A stretch of DNA of 64,000 nt, taken from positions 124,001 through 188,000 of the forward strand of contig JAWXUL010000003.1 in NCBI GenBank assembly GCA_044432725.1, read 5' to 3'. The translations under genes and the position numbers were made by a program. Origin of the DNA: JAWXUK01 sp044432725. Lineage in GTDB: Bacteria > Bacillota > Clostridia > Oscillospirales > Oscillospiraceae. Of this stretch, positions 52,487 to 61,019 are shown piece after piece; within the stretch, counting starts at the first letter, position 1; each line of letters opens with the position of its first letter. Below the pieces are notes generated by a model. The model was not told the DNA's origin. It made no database searches and was given only the letters and a program-made list of their open reading frames with translations.

Positions 52487-54524
52487 ATCCTTTTTCGGCA
52501 ATCTCTATTTTATGGATGAAGATTTCCACCCCTTCAGCCAACAAGACCCGATATTCCGTAGTATCCCCTGTGTTTTCCATAGGGAAAGCTATATTTTCCA
52601 CAGTCACATGATTTGTGTCCTGTGAAAGAGAAACAGAGCCGTGAATTTCCTGACTTTCTTGGTCACACAGGTCAAAGACCCCAATCTCACTTCCACTGGG
52701 GACATCCCCCAATTCATAATAGAGTGTGAAATCATAGACCCCAGATTCTGGTGTTTCAAAGGGGGTATACAGTACAATCAAATCCTCGCCTTTGGTCCAA
52801 TAAGACCCATCCTCCAGAAATTCCCCCTCTCCGAAAAATTCCACCCCATAGGTATAAGGGTAATCCACATTTAAACTTCTGTCGCTGACTCCTGCCACAA
52901 AATCAACGATATTCTCTTCACAGCGATATAACATTAAATTTCCAGTAGAAAAGACGTGCTCCACTTCATATTGTGACTGAATATACTGAGGAGCAGTGTC
53001 AAAATCAAAATCATAGGCAAGGATATAGCTTGCCCCCTGATGATCACCTGCATCCGTATACTGACCAGAGACACCCCAAAAATAAATCCGTGTGGAATCT
53101 CGTGTCCACAAATAACTGTGATCCAAATCAAAAGCGTTCATCTTACAGCTGAAAAACTCCATGGTGTTTCCTAAGGCATAGATCACAGGGCTGTCAATAC
53201 TGCTGACATAATCCTTGATTTCCCCTTGCAAATCATTGTCATTCCTTGATTGATAGATATAATAATAAGAAACAAGATTAACCACCACCAAACAAGGCAA
53301 CACCGTCACAAGCAAAGAAATGATGGCAGATTGATTAGAGGAATGAAGCTGTTTGCTCAACCAGATGGAAGCAAATAATACAAGAATCACAAAATTAGGA
53401 ATCAAATAGCGAACTTCAAAGAAATATGCCCCATATTTTGTGGAAACAAATACAAAAATCAAAAGCATAAAGAAAAAGATGCCTGAAAAATAATGTTTTT
53501 CATTCCATTTTTTTTGACGAACTGTATCCCACATCGACCCCATCCCAGTGAGGAGAAAGCCCAAAGACAGCGCCAACATAAATCCAACACCAATCCCCTC
53601 TCCAGAGAAAATGGCTGGACTTTCCCAAACAGGCAAGGCTCCTGTCAAGGAAAAATAGCCTAAGAGAATAGACAGAAAATTATCCCAAAAAACAGCAATC
53701 TCGATCCACCCCATGGAATTTTCAAAACTGCCATAACCTACAAGAACAGTCCCCAAGACTTTCCCTATCACACTGAAAACAACAGCGAAAATCAGGAAAC
53801 ACAGGGATTCTCGCCGAGGTTTTGTCCAAGAATCTTGTATAATATTACGAAACATCAGATAGCACAAAGGAGGTAAGATGCCAAAAACCAACACATGAAA
53901 CCCACTGGACATTGCCGTAAATCCAGAGAAAAAGAGGGACAGCCCCGCCAAAATCAGAGTGGTTTTTCTGGATGTTTTCTGGCTTCCCTTGAAATCAGGG
54001 TGATCCAATCGCCAAAAGACAATCCACAACAAGAGCATCAATGCCGTTTTCAAGGAATAAACCCCCAAAAGTGACAACATCACAGCAAAATAGTCAATGC
54101 GATTGCCTGTGTCCACAAAAGAGACATAAGGTGTCAACACAGAAACGAAAAAGAGAAGCTTTGCTGTTTTATCTGCCCCCATCAAGGACAAAACATGATA
54201 ACAAGCCCAAGCAAACAGAGCCAAAGAAATCAAATTCCCGATGCCATAAGCCAGAAAAACATCCCCCAACAAGCCATAGAATGGGACAGCAAATAATAAG
54301 GGGGTGTCCCAAGTGGTGGTGGTGGTATAGTGCCAGTTATCTATCAAAAAAGTCCCTTGATTCCAAATTTCTACCACTTGAAGATAAACAGCAGAACTAT
54401 CATAACCAATATAGTAATCCAAAAAGACAAGGTTCAGGACGACCAAAAAAGCAATCTGCCCTAGGAGCAACGCATACAGACACAAATGCAAATATTTATT
54501 TTTTTCTCTGATAAAATTTTTCAA
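52485..54524 (-). CDS. Polytopic membrane protein, GT-C glycosyltransferase-like
   Basis: A 679-residue protein with about eleven hydrophobic segments in residues 1-430 and a C-terminal outer domain of about 240 residues predicted to be beta-rich. The first loop has YIGYDSSAVYLQ, an acidic motif of the kind used by GT-C (PMT/ArnT-type) lipid-dependent glycosyltransferases, followed by an odd HYTTTTTWDTP. I do not recognise a specific substrate. The start is TTG at 54524 with AAAGGACGG upstream. It follows the parvulin gene and a hairpin. Confidence 0.6.
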   Translation of the reverse strand: MKNFIREKNKYLHLCLYALLLGQIAFLVVLNLVFLDYYIGYDSSAVYLQVVEIWNQGTFLIDNWHYTTTTTWDTPLLFAVPFYGLLGDVFLAYGIGNLISLALFAWACYHVLSLMGADKTAKLLFFVSVLTPYVSFVDTGNRIDYFAVMLSLLGVYSLKTALMLLLWIVFWRLDHPDFKGSQKTSRKTTLILAGLSLFFSGFTAMSSGFHVLVFGILPPLCYLMFRNIIQDSWTKPRRESLCFLIFAVVFSVIGKVLGTVLVGYGSFENSMGWIEIAVFWDNFLSILLGYFSLTGALPVWESPAIFSGEGIGVGFMLALSLGFLLTGMGSMWDTVRQKKWNEKHYFSGIFFFMLLIFVFVSTKYGAYFFEVRYLIPNFVILVLFASIWLSKQLHSSNQSAIISLLVTVLPCLVVVNLVSYYYIYQSRNDNDLQGEIKDYVSSIDSPVIYALGNTMEFFSCKMNAFDLDHSYLWTRDSTRIYFWGVSGQYTDAGDHQGASYILAYDFDFDTAPQYIQSQYEVEHVFSTGNLMLYRCEENIVDFVAGVSDRSLNVDYPYTYGVEFFGEGEFLEDGSYWTKGEDLIVLYTPFETPESGVYDFTLYYELGDVPSGSEIGVFDLCDQESQEIHGSVSLSQDTNHVTVENIAFPMENTGDTTEYRVLLAEGVEIFIHKIEIAEKG

Positions 54525-54558
54525 ACGAAGCCGTCCTTTCTAAAAAAGCCAAAATGAT

Positions 54559-54586
54559 ACCACAGATTTCCAACGAAATCTGTGGT
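54559..54586. terminator. Hairpin after the parvulin gene
   Basis: A 12-bp perfect stem (ACCACAGATTTC with GAAATCTGTGGT) and a 4-base loop. On the minus strand it is followed by AUCAUUUU, so termination may be partial, with read-through into the membrane protein gene. Confidence 0.6.
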
Positions 54587-54595
54587 AATAAGTTC

Positions 54596-56173
54596 TTATC
54601 CGAAGAATGATTGTGCAGGAATAGAGCTAAGGGCAGAACCATAAGTGATTTTAGCTGCCAAAGGCTCTTCGATACCATCTTCCCATGCGATCATTTTTTC
54701 TTCACGCAAAGCACTGTCTGCACTATATTTCCACATAGGATCCCCAACAGAATCAAAGTAAATAATTTGATACCCCATTGGGTAAGATGTTTCATCTTTG
54801 ATCATGGTATAATCCCCGTCGCTTCGACTGGAATCCATCATCCATGCAAGCACTTCCTCGTCACGGTTGTCATACACTGTGACAGCATCGATGATGCCTC
54901 CGTAAGAAGCTGTATTGCTATCTGCACTGTTTTCAGTGGCAAGTTGACTGAATACATCTAAATCTAAGCCTGAATCAACCCAAGTGTCCAAGACTTCTTG
55001 GGCTACAATTTCAGAAGCGGCCCATTGTTCCTCTGTGGGTGTCACGTTTGGCTCTTCTTGGTTCCCAGCCACTAAAATATGGCGCACACTGACAGTTAAT
55101 TCTTCTGCTCGGTCTCTGCCATGATATTGCAACACAGAATAATACACATTGCTACCACTGGTATCTTCCACAAGCGCAAGGTCACCATCTTCACGTTCTG
55201 CGTCCAATAACCATGCCCCTACTTCGCTTGTGCCATTGAAATAAGAAGAGGGGTCTGTGCCATTAATCACAGAATGATTCAAATAATTCCCAAAAGCGTC
55301 AGCCACATCTTCCAGACTTGTGCCTTCTTGCAAAGCAGTGCTTGCGCTTTCTGCTTCACCAGAAACCATCACTTTCAAACCAGCATAAAAAGCTTCTTCC
55401 TCTTCTGTGAAAGGAATGACAACGCCATCCTCGTCATAGTTACTTTCTTCGCTATAGAGGTATTGTAGCTGTGAATAGTGAATCACATCTAAAGAATCTT
55501 GGTTTTCTTCATAATAATCCTCTAGTTCTGTCTCTGTGTTTTCAAAGGATTCATAAACATTTAATTGATAATGATTGGCATAAAGTTCCATTTCTTCCAC
55601 GGCAAGGTATTCTTCTTCAGACATACCCAGATAGTTGTTGAAATAGCTTTTCTTTGTGGTGGTTTTCCCAATCCACACAGTGTCCAAATATTCTTTTGTG
55701 GACTCCAGTTGAGCCAAGGCTTCTTCTGGCAATTCAAATCCTTCTGATTTTGCCAGTTCCATATAATGATATGATGTTGCCAAAGCAAGGCAAGCTTCTT
55801 TGGAAATGAAATCATGCCATGTTTCGTCGCTGCTATACATTTGTGCATCTGTGGACAAAGACAAATCAAAGGCTTCGCCCCCTTCTGCTGGGGAATAGCT
55901 ACCCATCAAAGCACTATACATTACGTCTGTGTAATAAAGTTGCACTTGGTTGGCATTAAAACTTTGGTTGTCCATGGTAAAAGCGGCAGAATTTTGGAAA
56001 AACCCACGATTCCAAACCACCAAAGCAAGGGTTAAAACAGCCACGATGGAACCTATCACAAGATTCCTTGTTCTCTCTTTTTGCTCTTGTTCTTCTTTTC
56101 GCTTAGAGCGTTGATGTTTCATAGCTTCCTCGGGGGAAGTTGTTTTTTCTTGTTTTTTCTTGGATGCACTCAC
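54596..56173 (-). CDS. Membrane-anchored peptidyl-prolyl isomerase (parvulin, SurA/PrsA-like)
   Basis: A charged cytoplasmic head (about 35 residues), one membrane helix (about 38-58) and an extracytoplasmic region. The parvulin domain is around residues 365-475, with VRHILVAG and a YGGII core. Such proteins assist folding of exported proteins. At 525 residues it is longer than PrsA (about 290) because the region before the isomerase domain is large and acidic; no lipobox Cys is seen. Start is GTG. A consensus promoter lies 70 bp upstream. Confidence 0.82.
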   Translation of the reverse strand: MSASKKKQEKTTSPEEAMKHQRSKRKEEQEQKERTRNLVIGSIVAVLTLALVVWNRGFFQNSAAFTMDNQSFNANQVQLYYTDVMYSALMGSYSPAEGGEAFDLSLSTDAQMYSSDETWHDFISKEACLALATSYHYMELAKSEGFELPEEALAQLESTKEYLDTVWIGKTTTKKSYFNNYLGMSEEEYLAVEEMELYANHYQLNVYESFENTETELEDYYEENQDSLDVIHYSQLQYLYSEESNYDEDGVVIPFTEEEEAFYAGLKVMVSGEAESASTALQEGTSLEDVADAFGNYLNHSVINGTDPSSYFNGTSEVGAWLLDAEREDGDLALVEDTSGSNVYYSVLQYHGRDRAEELTVSVRHILVAGNQEEPNVTPTEEQWAASEIVAQEVLDTWVDSGLDLDVFSQLATENSADSNTASYGGIIDAVTVYDNRDEEVLAWMMDSSRSDGDYTMIKDETSYPMGYQIIYFDSVGDPMWKYSADSALREEKMIAWEDGIEEPLAAKITYGSALSSIPAQSFFG

Positions 56174-56212
56174 GGTTTTGTCCCGTCCTCTCGTTATGGT
56201 TTACTTTTTTTA

Positions 56213-56234
56213 ATACTGTATAATGAGACAGTAT
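56213..56234. promoter_or_regulatory. Inverted repeat just downstream of the parvulin promoter
   Basis: ATACTGT and ACAGTAT, 8 bases apart, cover the expected transcription start. They could be an operator or a 5' hairpin of the transcript. Confidence 0.4.
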
Positions 56235-56242
56235 ACTTATAG

Positions 56243-56271
56243 ATTATACAGGATAGGAAAGAAAAAAGCAA
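56243..56271 (-). promoter_or_regulatory. Sigma-A promoter of the parvulin gene
   Basis: Minus-strand -35 TTGCTT (56266-56271), 17-bp spacer, -10 TATAAT (56243-56248), preceded by TG for an extended -10. Confidence 0.75.
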
Positions 56272-56396
56272 GAGCTAAAAAATTTTTTTTAAATTAAAAA
56301 ATCTTTCCTTACTTTCTATTGAAAAATTCAGGACTTTACTTTTCAAAATCAGACAATGAGGGTCTGCTCGTCTCTTTCCCTTTTAAACAAATAAAA

Positions 56397-56422
56397 ACTC
56401 TGCCCAGTATAAGGAGCAGAGT
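56397..56422. terminator. Terminator after 6S RNA
   Basis: ACTCTGC and GCAGAGT form the stem, with T-runs on both strands. On the minus strand it directly follows the 6S RNA 3' end. Confidence 0.8.
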
Positions 56423-56431
56423 TTTTTATTT

Positions 56432-56626
56432 TCCCACAAAGGCCGTGTGGCTCCGTTAAAACCTGCACAGAAGGCAGGTGGGTCGTCGCCACAATACTCC
56501 GTTGCTTCCAACGTCCAATCACGGTCAAAGCCAGATCGGGAGGCCTGCAAGCCGCATTGTGAGCATTACGTCCCTTTTCAGAAATGTGGGTTTAAGGGAG
56601 CAACATCACGAACCCAGCAGGAAATT
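56432..56626 (-). ncRNA. ssrS: 6S RNA
   Basis: 6S RNA imitates an open promoter and sequesters the housekeeping RNA polymerase. The minus-strand sequence folds as a long irregular hairpin: outer TTTCC/GGAAA closing pairs, a CCTGC...GCAGG stem, and the large central bubble containing CCCTTAAACCCACATTTC. The 3' half has GCGACGACCCACCTGCC and CAGGTTTTAACGG, aligning with the GCGACGACACATTCACC and AAGGGTTACAGCC segments of Escherichia coli 6S RNA. A terminator follows. The 5' end lies within a few bases of the DUF1292 stop codon. The exact ends are approximate. Confidence 0.85.
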
Positions 56627-56628
56627 TT

Positions 56629-56934
56629 TTATTCTTCGTCGTCTTCCATAAAGCGTTCCATGAATAACTCATAGATTTCTTCCGCTTCTTCGTCAGAATC
56701 AAGGGAGGATAAAATAGGCTCCCCTTCTTCTTCGATGACTTTTAAGATCACAAGACCATCTTCGTCATCTAAATCAATATCAATCTCTTCCTCGTCCTCT
56801 TCCATGGCTGCGGCAGGATAAAAAGCGTGATATACAATGCCTTCATGCTCTAAGGTATCAATGAGTTCTAGTTCAAAGGTATTACCATCCTCATCCTCTA
56901 CCGTATAAAAATCAGGACCAAATGAATCATCCAT
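56629..56934 (-). CDS. DUF1292 domain protein
   Basis: A 101-residue, strongly acidic protein (EEDEEEIDIDLDDEDG). The fold markers are FYTVEDEDGNTFELELIDTL, read as TVEDEDGNTFELE, and GIVYHAFYPAA. The family is widespread in Firmicutes near ruvX and has no known function. A very strong AAGGAGG site precedes the ATG, and its 3' end abuts 6S RNA. Confidence 0.9.
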   Translation of the reverse strand: MDDSFGPDFYTVEDEDGNTFELELIDTLEHEGIVYHAFYPAAAMEEDEEEIDIDLDDEDGLVILKVIEEEGEPILSSLDSDEEAEEIYELFMERFMEDDEE

Positions 56935-56960
56935 AAGCTACCTCCTTCTTTCTTTCTCTT

Positions 56961-56989
56961 ATTGTAACCCATGGCAAAGAAAAAAGCAA
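56961..56989 (-). promoter_or_regulatory. Sigma-A promoter of the DUF1292 gene and 6S RNA
   Basis: Minus-strand -35 TTGCTT (56984-56989), 17-bp spacer, -10 TACAAT (56961-56966), 27 bp before the DUF1292 start. Its -35 and following eight bases are the same as in the parvulin promoter. Confidence 0.7.
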
Positions 56990-57092
56990 GACCTTATAGC
57001 GAAAAAAATCTCTCATATAGAAAAAATCTTTTTCCTTTTTTTCTCTTTTGGATTAAAATTGTTTTAAAGAAAAAGATTCTTTCAAGAAAAGA

Positions 57093-57120
57093 TAGACAAA
57101 AAAATTTTTTGTGGTATAAT
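57093..57120 (+). promoter_or_regulatory. Sigma-A promoter of the class A PBP gene
   Basis: -35 TAGACA (57093-57098), 16-bp spacer, -10 TATAAT (57115-57120). A leader of about 195 AT-rich bases follows; I see no known regulatory RNA in it. Confidence 0.65.
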
Positions 57121-57319
57121 AGAAGGGATATTTATAGCTTGTACAGCTTCTCTCTTTTTATGCCCGAAAATCATTGGGAAATTTCAGGAGATAGATAAGG
57201 TTTTCTTTCAACGATACCTTTTAATATACAATATAGAAATTCACAAATTATAGTTATTATATTTCACTTTAGAAAACAATTCTTTTTAAAAAAAGAATCG
57301 AGCACACGGAGGGAACAAC

Positions 57320-60208
57320 GTGGATAACAAAGATCAACAAAACAAAGGGTCAAACCCCCAATCAAGGCAAGTCAATCAAATGGGGCAACGTCCTAGTAAC
57401 CAAGCCGGGCAACGTCCTAGTAACCAAGCCGGGCAACGTCTCAGCAACCAAGCTGGGCAACGTCCCAGTAACCAAGCTGGGCAACGTTCTAGCAACCAAA
57501 CAGGGCAACGGCAAGCAAGCACAAATCAGCTGACAGGAAACCAATCCGACAAAGAAAAGAAGCCTAAAAAGAGGAAAAAACGTCGTAAAATCAACATTAT
57601 TTTCCGATTGATTGGTTTGATCTTACGACTGATGATCACGGTGGTATTAATCGGCATCTCCACAGGGGTTTTGCTCATTACCTTTGGCTTTATTTATATC
57701 AAAACTGTCATCATGCCCCAAACACATCTTGACCTTGCAGATATTTCCATCCAAGAAAACTCGGTGATGTATTATCTCAACCAAGATGTGAACCAGTGGG
57801 AAGAGCTTTCCACCCTACATTCTGTGGAAAGTACCATCTGGAAAGATTATCACGAAATCCCCTATGAAATGATTATTTCAACTGTGGCAATCGAGGACAA
57901 GCGTTTCTGGGAACACCCAGGGGTAGATTGGCGACGGACTGCTGCTGCCATTATGTTTATGTTTACTGGTACGGATATCCAAGGTGGCTCTACCATCACC
58001 CAACAAATGATCAAAAACGCCACCCAAAACGACGAGGTCACAGTCAAACGGAAAATCGTCGAAATTTTCACAGCCTTCAAAGTGGATAGTCTTTATAAAA
58101 AAGAAGACATCATCACCTATTACCTAAATATCATCTATTTAGGTGAGGGTTGCTATGGGGTAGGCTCTGCAGCTTGGAAATATTTTGGTAAGGATATCAG
58201 CGAACTTTCCCTTGCAGAATGTGCCAGCTTGATTTCTATCACCAACAACCCTTCCTTATATAGTCCCTATAACTCCTTTATCACCATCGACTCTGATACA
58301 GGCGCCGAATTAGATGGGAGAGATCGGAACAAATATCGTCAAGAAATTGTCTTGTTTCAGCTGTATGAACAAGGAACCATCAGCTATCAGGAATATATTT
58401 CAGCAAAAAATGAAGAACTTGTCTTCATGCGTGGGGTGGGGGAAGCTGCCTCCACAGAAATCTATTCTTGGTACGAAGAGCAAGTCATCGAAGATGTTCG
58501 TAATGACTTAATCGAACAATATGGATACTCCAAAGAAACAGCCAACTATATGCTCGCTTCTGGTGGACTTTCCATCTACACCCTCCTAGACACAAAAGTC
58601 CAAGCAATCGCTGACGAAGCATATCAAAATTGGGAAAACCTCCCTGTCACTTCCAAAAATGGACAAGCACTCCAATCAGCCATCACCATCATTGACAACA
58701 GCACAGGCGATGTGGTGGCAATCGTGGGGCAAATGGGAACAAAAGAACAAAATCTCTTGAAAAACTTTGCCACCACCACGTTGAGACAACCAGGCTCCTC
58801 TATCAAACCACTCAGCGTCTATGCCCCTGCCTTGGACATGGGACTCATTCCTCCCACAGCCATTTTAGATGACTATGCCTATAGCATCGAAGGTGGTAGT
58901 GCTTGGCCCAAAAACGCCTATGGCTCTTACAAAGGGATGATTACCTTAGATTATGCCCTGATGCAATCCTCTAACTGTGCTGCTGTAGGGATTATGGGCA
59001 GACTCCTCACCCCCGAGGTCAGCTTTAACTATATGACTGAAATCCTTCACTTTGATTTAGTGGACGCTTTGGACAGCTATGGCACCATCTTAACCGACCG
59101 AGCCATCGCCCCCCTTGCCTTAGGAGGACTGACCCAAGGCGTGAACACCAGAGACATGGCAGAAGCCTATGCCACCTTCCCCAACAGTGGGATTTATACC
59201 CACTCTCGCACCTATAGCCGTGTTTTGAACAGCAATGGGGAAGTGATTTTGGACAATACACCACAACAAGAAGTGGCAATGAAAGAAACCACAGCTTATT
59301 ATATGAACAATCTTTTGACAAACGTGGTCGCTGGGGCAGGAACAGGAACAGCAGGACGTATCACTGGACAAACCATGGCTGGAAAAACAGGAACCACCAA
59401 CGACAACTATGACAAATGGTTTGTGGGCTATAGTAGCTATTACACCGCAGCTGTGTGGACTGGATTTGAATACAACGAAGAAATCAATTATTCAGGAAAC
59501 CCAGCCATTACCATGTGGAAAAAAGTCATGGAACCTCTCCACGAAGGTTTGGAAAACCGAAGTTTCTCTGTGCCCACTGGACTGAGCTCTTTCTCTTACT
59601 GCTTGGACAGTGGCCTCATTCCTACCTCTTATTGTAGTAACGACCCTCGTGGCAGCCGTATCGCCAGCAAGCTGATTTATAGTGGCGACGCCCCTACAGA
59701 ATATTGTACAGCACACGTGTCTGGTTCTTCCTTTACGGTTTGTGTTGATTCTGCTGTGGTGGACGAGAATGGAGAATCCAGTGGTTATCTCCTTGCCACC
59801 TCTTATTGTCCTTCTGTCAGTACCAGAACTTACACTTATCTATCCCTAGACAGGGTGCAAATCGGAAGTGCTCGTGCTGCTGATGCTGTATACCAATACA
59901 CTTCCCAAGATTCCAGAGGATTTTGTACCGTACACACAGCCACAAGCTCTGAAACAGACACAGCAGTACCTGATGGTTGGCTGGATCCAGATAACCCCTT
60001 CGGCGATTTATTCCCTACTGTCCCAGATGAACCATCTGGAAGTATCCCAGGTGTAACAACTCCCACTACGCCAGAGGAGCCAGAAACACCATCAGAACCC
60101 GTCCTCCCCTCAGAACCTGAACCAGAACCAGAGCCTGAACCAGAACCAGAACCCACGGTGCCAGATACACCAAGTACAGATAATCAGGGAATCCCCGGCG
60201 TAGGGTGA
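57320..60208 (+). CDS. Class A penicillin-binding protein (PBP1A-type transglycosylase/transpeptidase)
   Basis: Polymerises and cross-links peptidoglycan. N-terminal cytoplasmic tail with five GQRPSNQA-type repeats (residues 22-61) and a basic KKPKKRKKRRK patch, a membrane helix (about 100-125), a transglycosylase domain with catalytic Glu192 in IEDKRFWEHPG and GGSTITQQ, and a transpeptidase domain with Ser493 in PGSSIKP, SSN at 550-552 and KTG at 689-691. The tail has six Cys, then an EPEPEPEP run of about 14 residues. Start is GTG after GGAGGG. Length 962. Confidence 0.95.
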   Translation: MDNKDQQNKGSNPQSRQVNQMGQRPSNQAGQRPSNQAGQRLSNQAGQRPSNQAGQRSSNQTGQRQASTNQLTGNQSDKEKKPKKRKKRRKINIIFRLIGLILRLMITVVLIGISTGVLLITFGFIYIKTVIMPQTHLDLADISIQENSVMYYLNQDVNQWEELSTLHSVESTIWKDYHEIPYEMIISTVAIEDKRFWEHPGVDWRRTAAAIMFMFTGTDIQGGSTITQQMIKNATQNDEVTVKRKIVEIFTAFKVDSLYKKEDIITYYLNIIYLGEGCYGVGSAAWKYFGKDISELSLAECASLISITNNPSLYSPYNSFITIDSDTGAELDGRDRNKYRQEIVLFQLYEQGTISYQEYISAKNEELVFMRGVGEAASTEIYSWYEEQVIEDVRNDLIEQYGYSKETANYMLASGGLSIYTLLDTKVQAIADEAYQNWENLPVTSKNGQALQSAITIIDNSTGDVVAIVGQMGTKEQNLLKNFATTTLRQPGSSIKPLSVYAPALDMGLIPPTAILDDYAYSIEGGSAWPKNAYGSYKGMITLDYALMQSSNCAAVGIMGRLLTPEVSFNYMTEILHFDLVDALDSYGTILTDRAIAPLALGGLTQGVNTRDMAEAYATFPNSGIYTHSRTYSRVLNSNGEVILDNTPQQEVAMKETTAYYMNNLLTNVVAGAGTGTAGRITGQTMAGKTGTTNDNYDKWFVGYSSYYTAAVWTGFEYNEEINYSGNPAITMWKKVMEPLHEGLENRSFSVPTGLSSFSYCLDSGLIPTSYCSNDPRGSRIASKLIYSGDAPTEYCTAHVSGSSFTVCVDSAVVDENGESSGYLLATSYCPSVSTRTYTYLSLDRVQIGSARAADAVYQYTSQDSRGFCTVHTATSSETDTAVPDGWLDPDNPFGDLFPTVPDEPSGSIPGVTTPTTPEEPETPSEPVLPSEPEPEPEPEPEPEPTVPDTPSTDNQGIPGVG
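57383..57502 (+). repeat. Tandem 24-bp repeat within the PBP gene
   Basis: Five copies of a 24-bp unit starting GGGCAACG, coding GQRPSNQA. Units 1 and 2 are identical; the others differ at few positions. An incomplete sixth copy follows. The unit length is a multiple of three, so copy-number change keeps the frame. Confidence 0.9.
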
Positions 60209-60241
60209 TTCCCTGAAAAAAGAAACAAAGGAGCATATCTT

Positions 60242-61009
60242 ATGTTACTAGCCATTGATATCGGCAACACCAATATTGTGATTGGTGTGATTGAAGAGGA
60301 AAAAGTCCTTTTTGACGCCCGTATGGCAACAGACCATCTGAAAACCTCGGATCAATATGGTGTGGAAATTGGAAATATCCTTGCCCTTCACCATTGCAAG
60401 CGAGAAGACATCACCCATTGCATCATCTCTTCTGTGGTACCTCCTGTTTTTCATTCAGTCCACAGTGGGATGAAAAAACTGACCTGTGTAGAACCTTTGG
60501 TGGTAGGGCATGGCATTGAATTAGGGGTAAATATCGCCATGGACGACCCAAAATCCGTGGGGAGCGACCTGATTGTGGCAGCCGTAGCGGCCATTGATCG
60601 TTATCCACAACCCATTATTCTTGTGGATATGGGCACGGCAACCACTGTCACAGTCATTGGACAAAACAACAGCTTTTTAGGTGGATGTATCATTCCAGGA
60701 GTGCGAGTGGCAGCGGATGCCCTCTCTTCCAGAGCGGCACAGCTTCCAGGGATTCAGCTGGACAATCCAAAACAAATCATCGGGAAAAATACCATCGACT
60801 GTATGCGTAGTGGGATTATGTATTCTGCTGCGGCTGCCATAGATGGCATTGTGGAACGAATGGAAGATGACTTAGGGGAAAAAGCCACTGTGGTTGTCAC
60901 AGGAGGAATCGCTCCGATTATCCTTCCCCTTTGCAAGAGAGAAATGATCCTAGAGCGAGATTTATTGCTAAAAGGATTGCAAATACTACACAAAAAAAAT
61001 ATCACTTAA
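60242..61009 (+). CDS. coaX: Type III pantothenate kinase
   Basis: First step of coenzyme A synthesis, insensitive to CoA feedback. The ASKHA-fold motifs are LAIDIGNTNIVIGV at the N-terminus, VDMGTATTVTV in the middle and GGCIIPGV. Length 255 is normal. GGAG precedes the ATG, 33 bp after the PBP gene, so co-transcription is likely. Confidence 0.95.
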   Translation: MLLAIDIGNTNIVIGVIEEEKVLFDARMATDHLKTSDQYGVEIGNILALHHCKREDITHCIISSVVPPVFHSVHSGMKKLTCVEPLVVGHGIELGVNIAMDDPKSVGSDLIVAAVAAIDRYPQPIILVDMGTATTVTVIGQNNSFLGGCIIPGVRVAADALSSRAAQLPGIQLDNPKQIIGKNTIDCMRSGIMYSAAAAIDGIVERMEDDLGEKATVVVTGGIAPIILPLCKREMILERDLLLKGLQILHKKNIT

Positions 61010-61019
61010 AGGAGCCTTT

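Noticed and set aside
57161..57199. Short leader peptide before the PBP gene
   Set aside because: Thirteen codons with no ribosome site and no sign of attenuation.
57383..57512. Short regular repeats resembling a CRISPR array
   Set aside because: The units are contiguous without spacers and lie in frame within the PBP gene.
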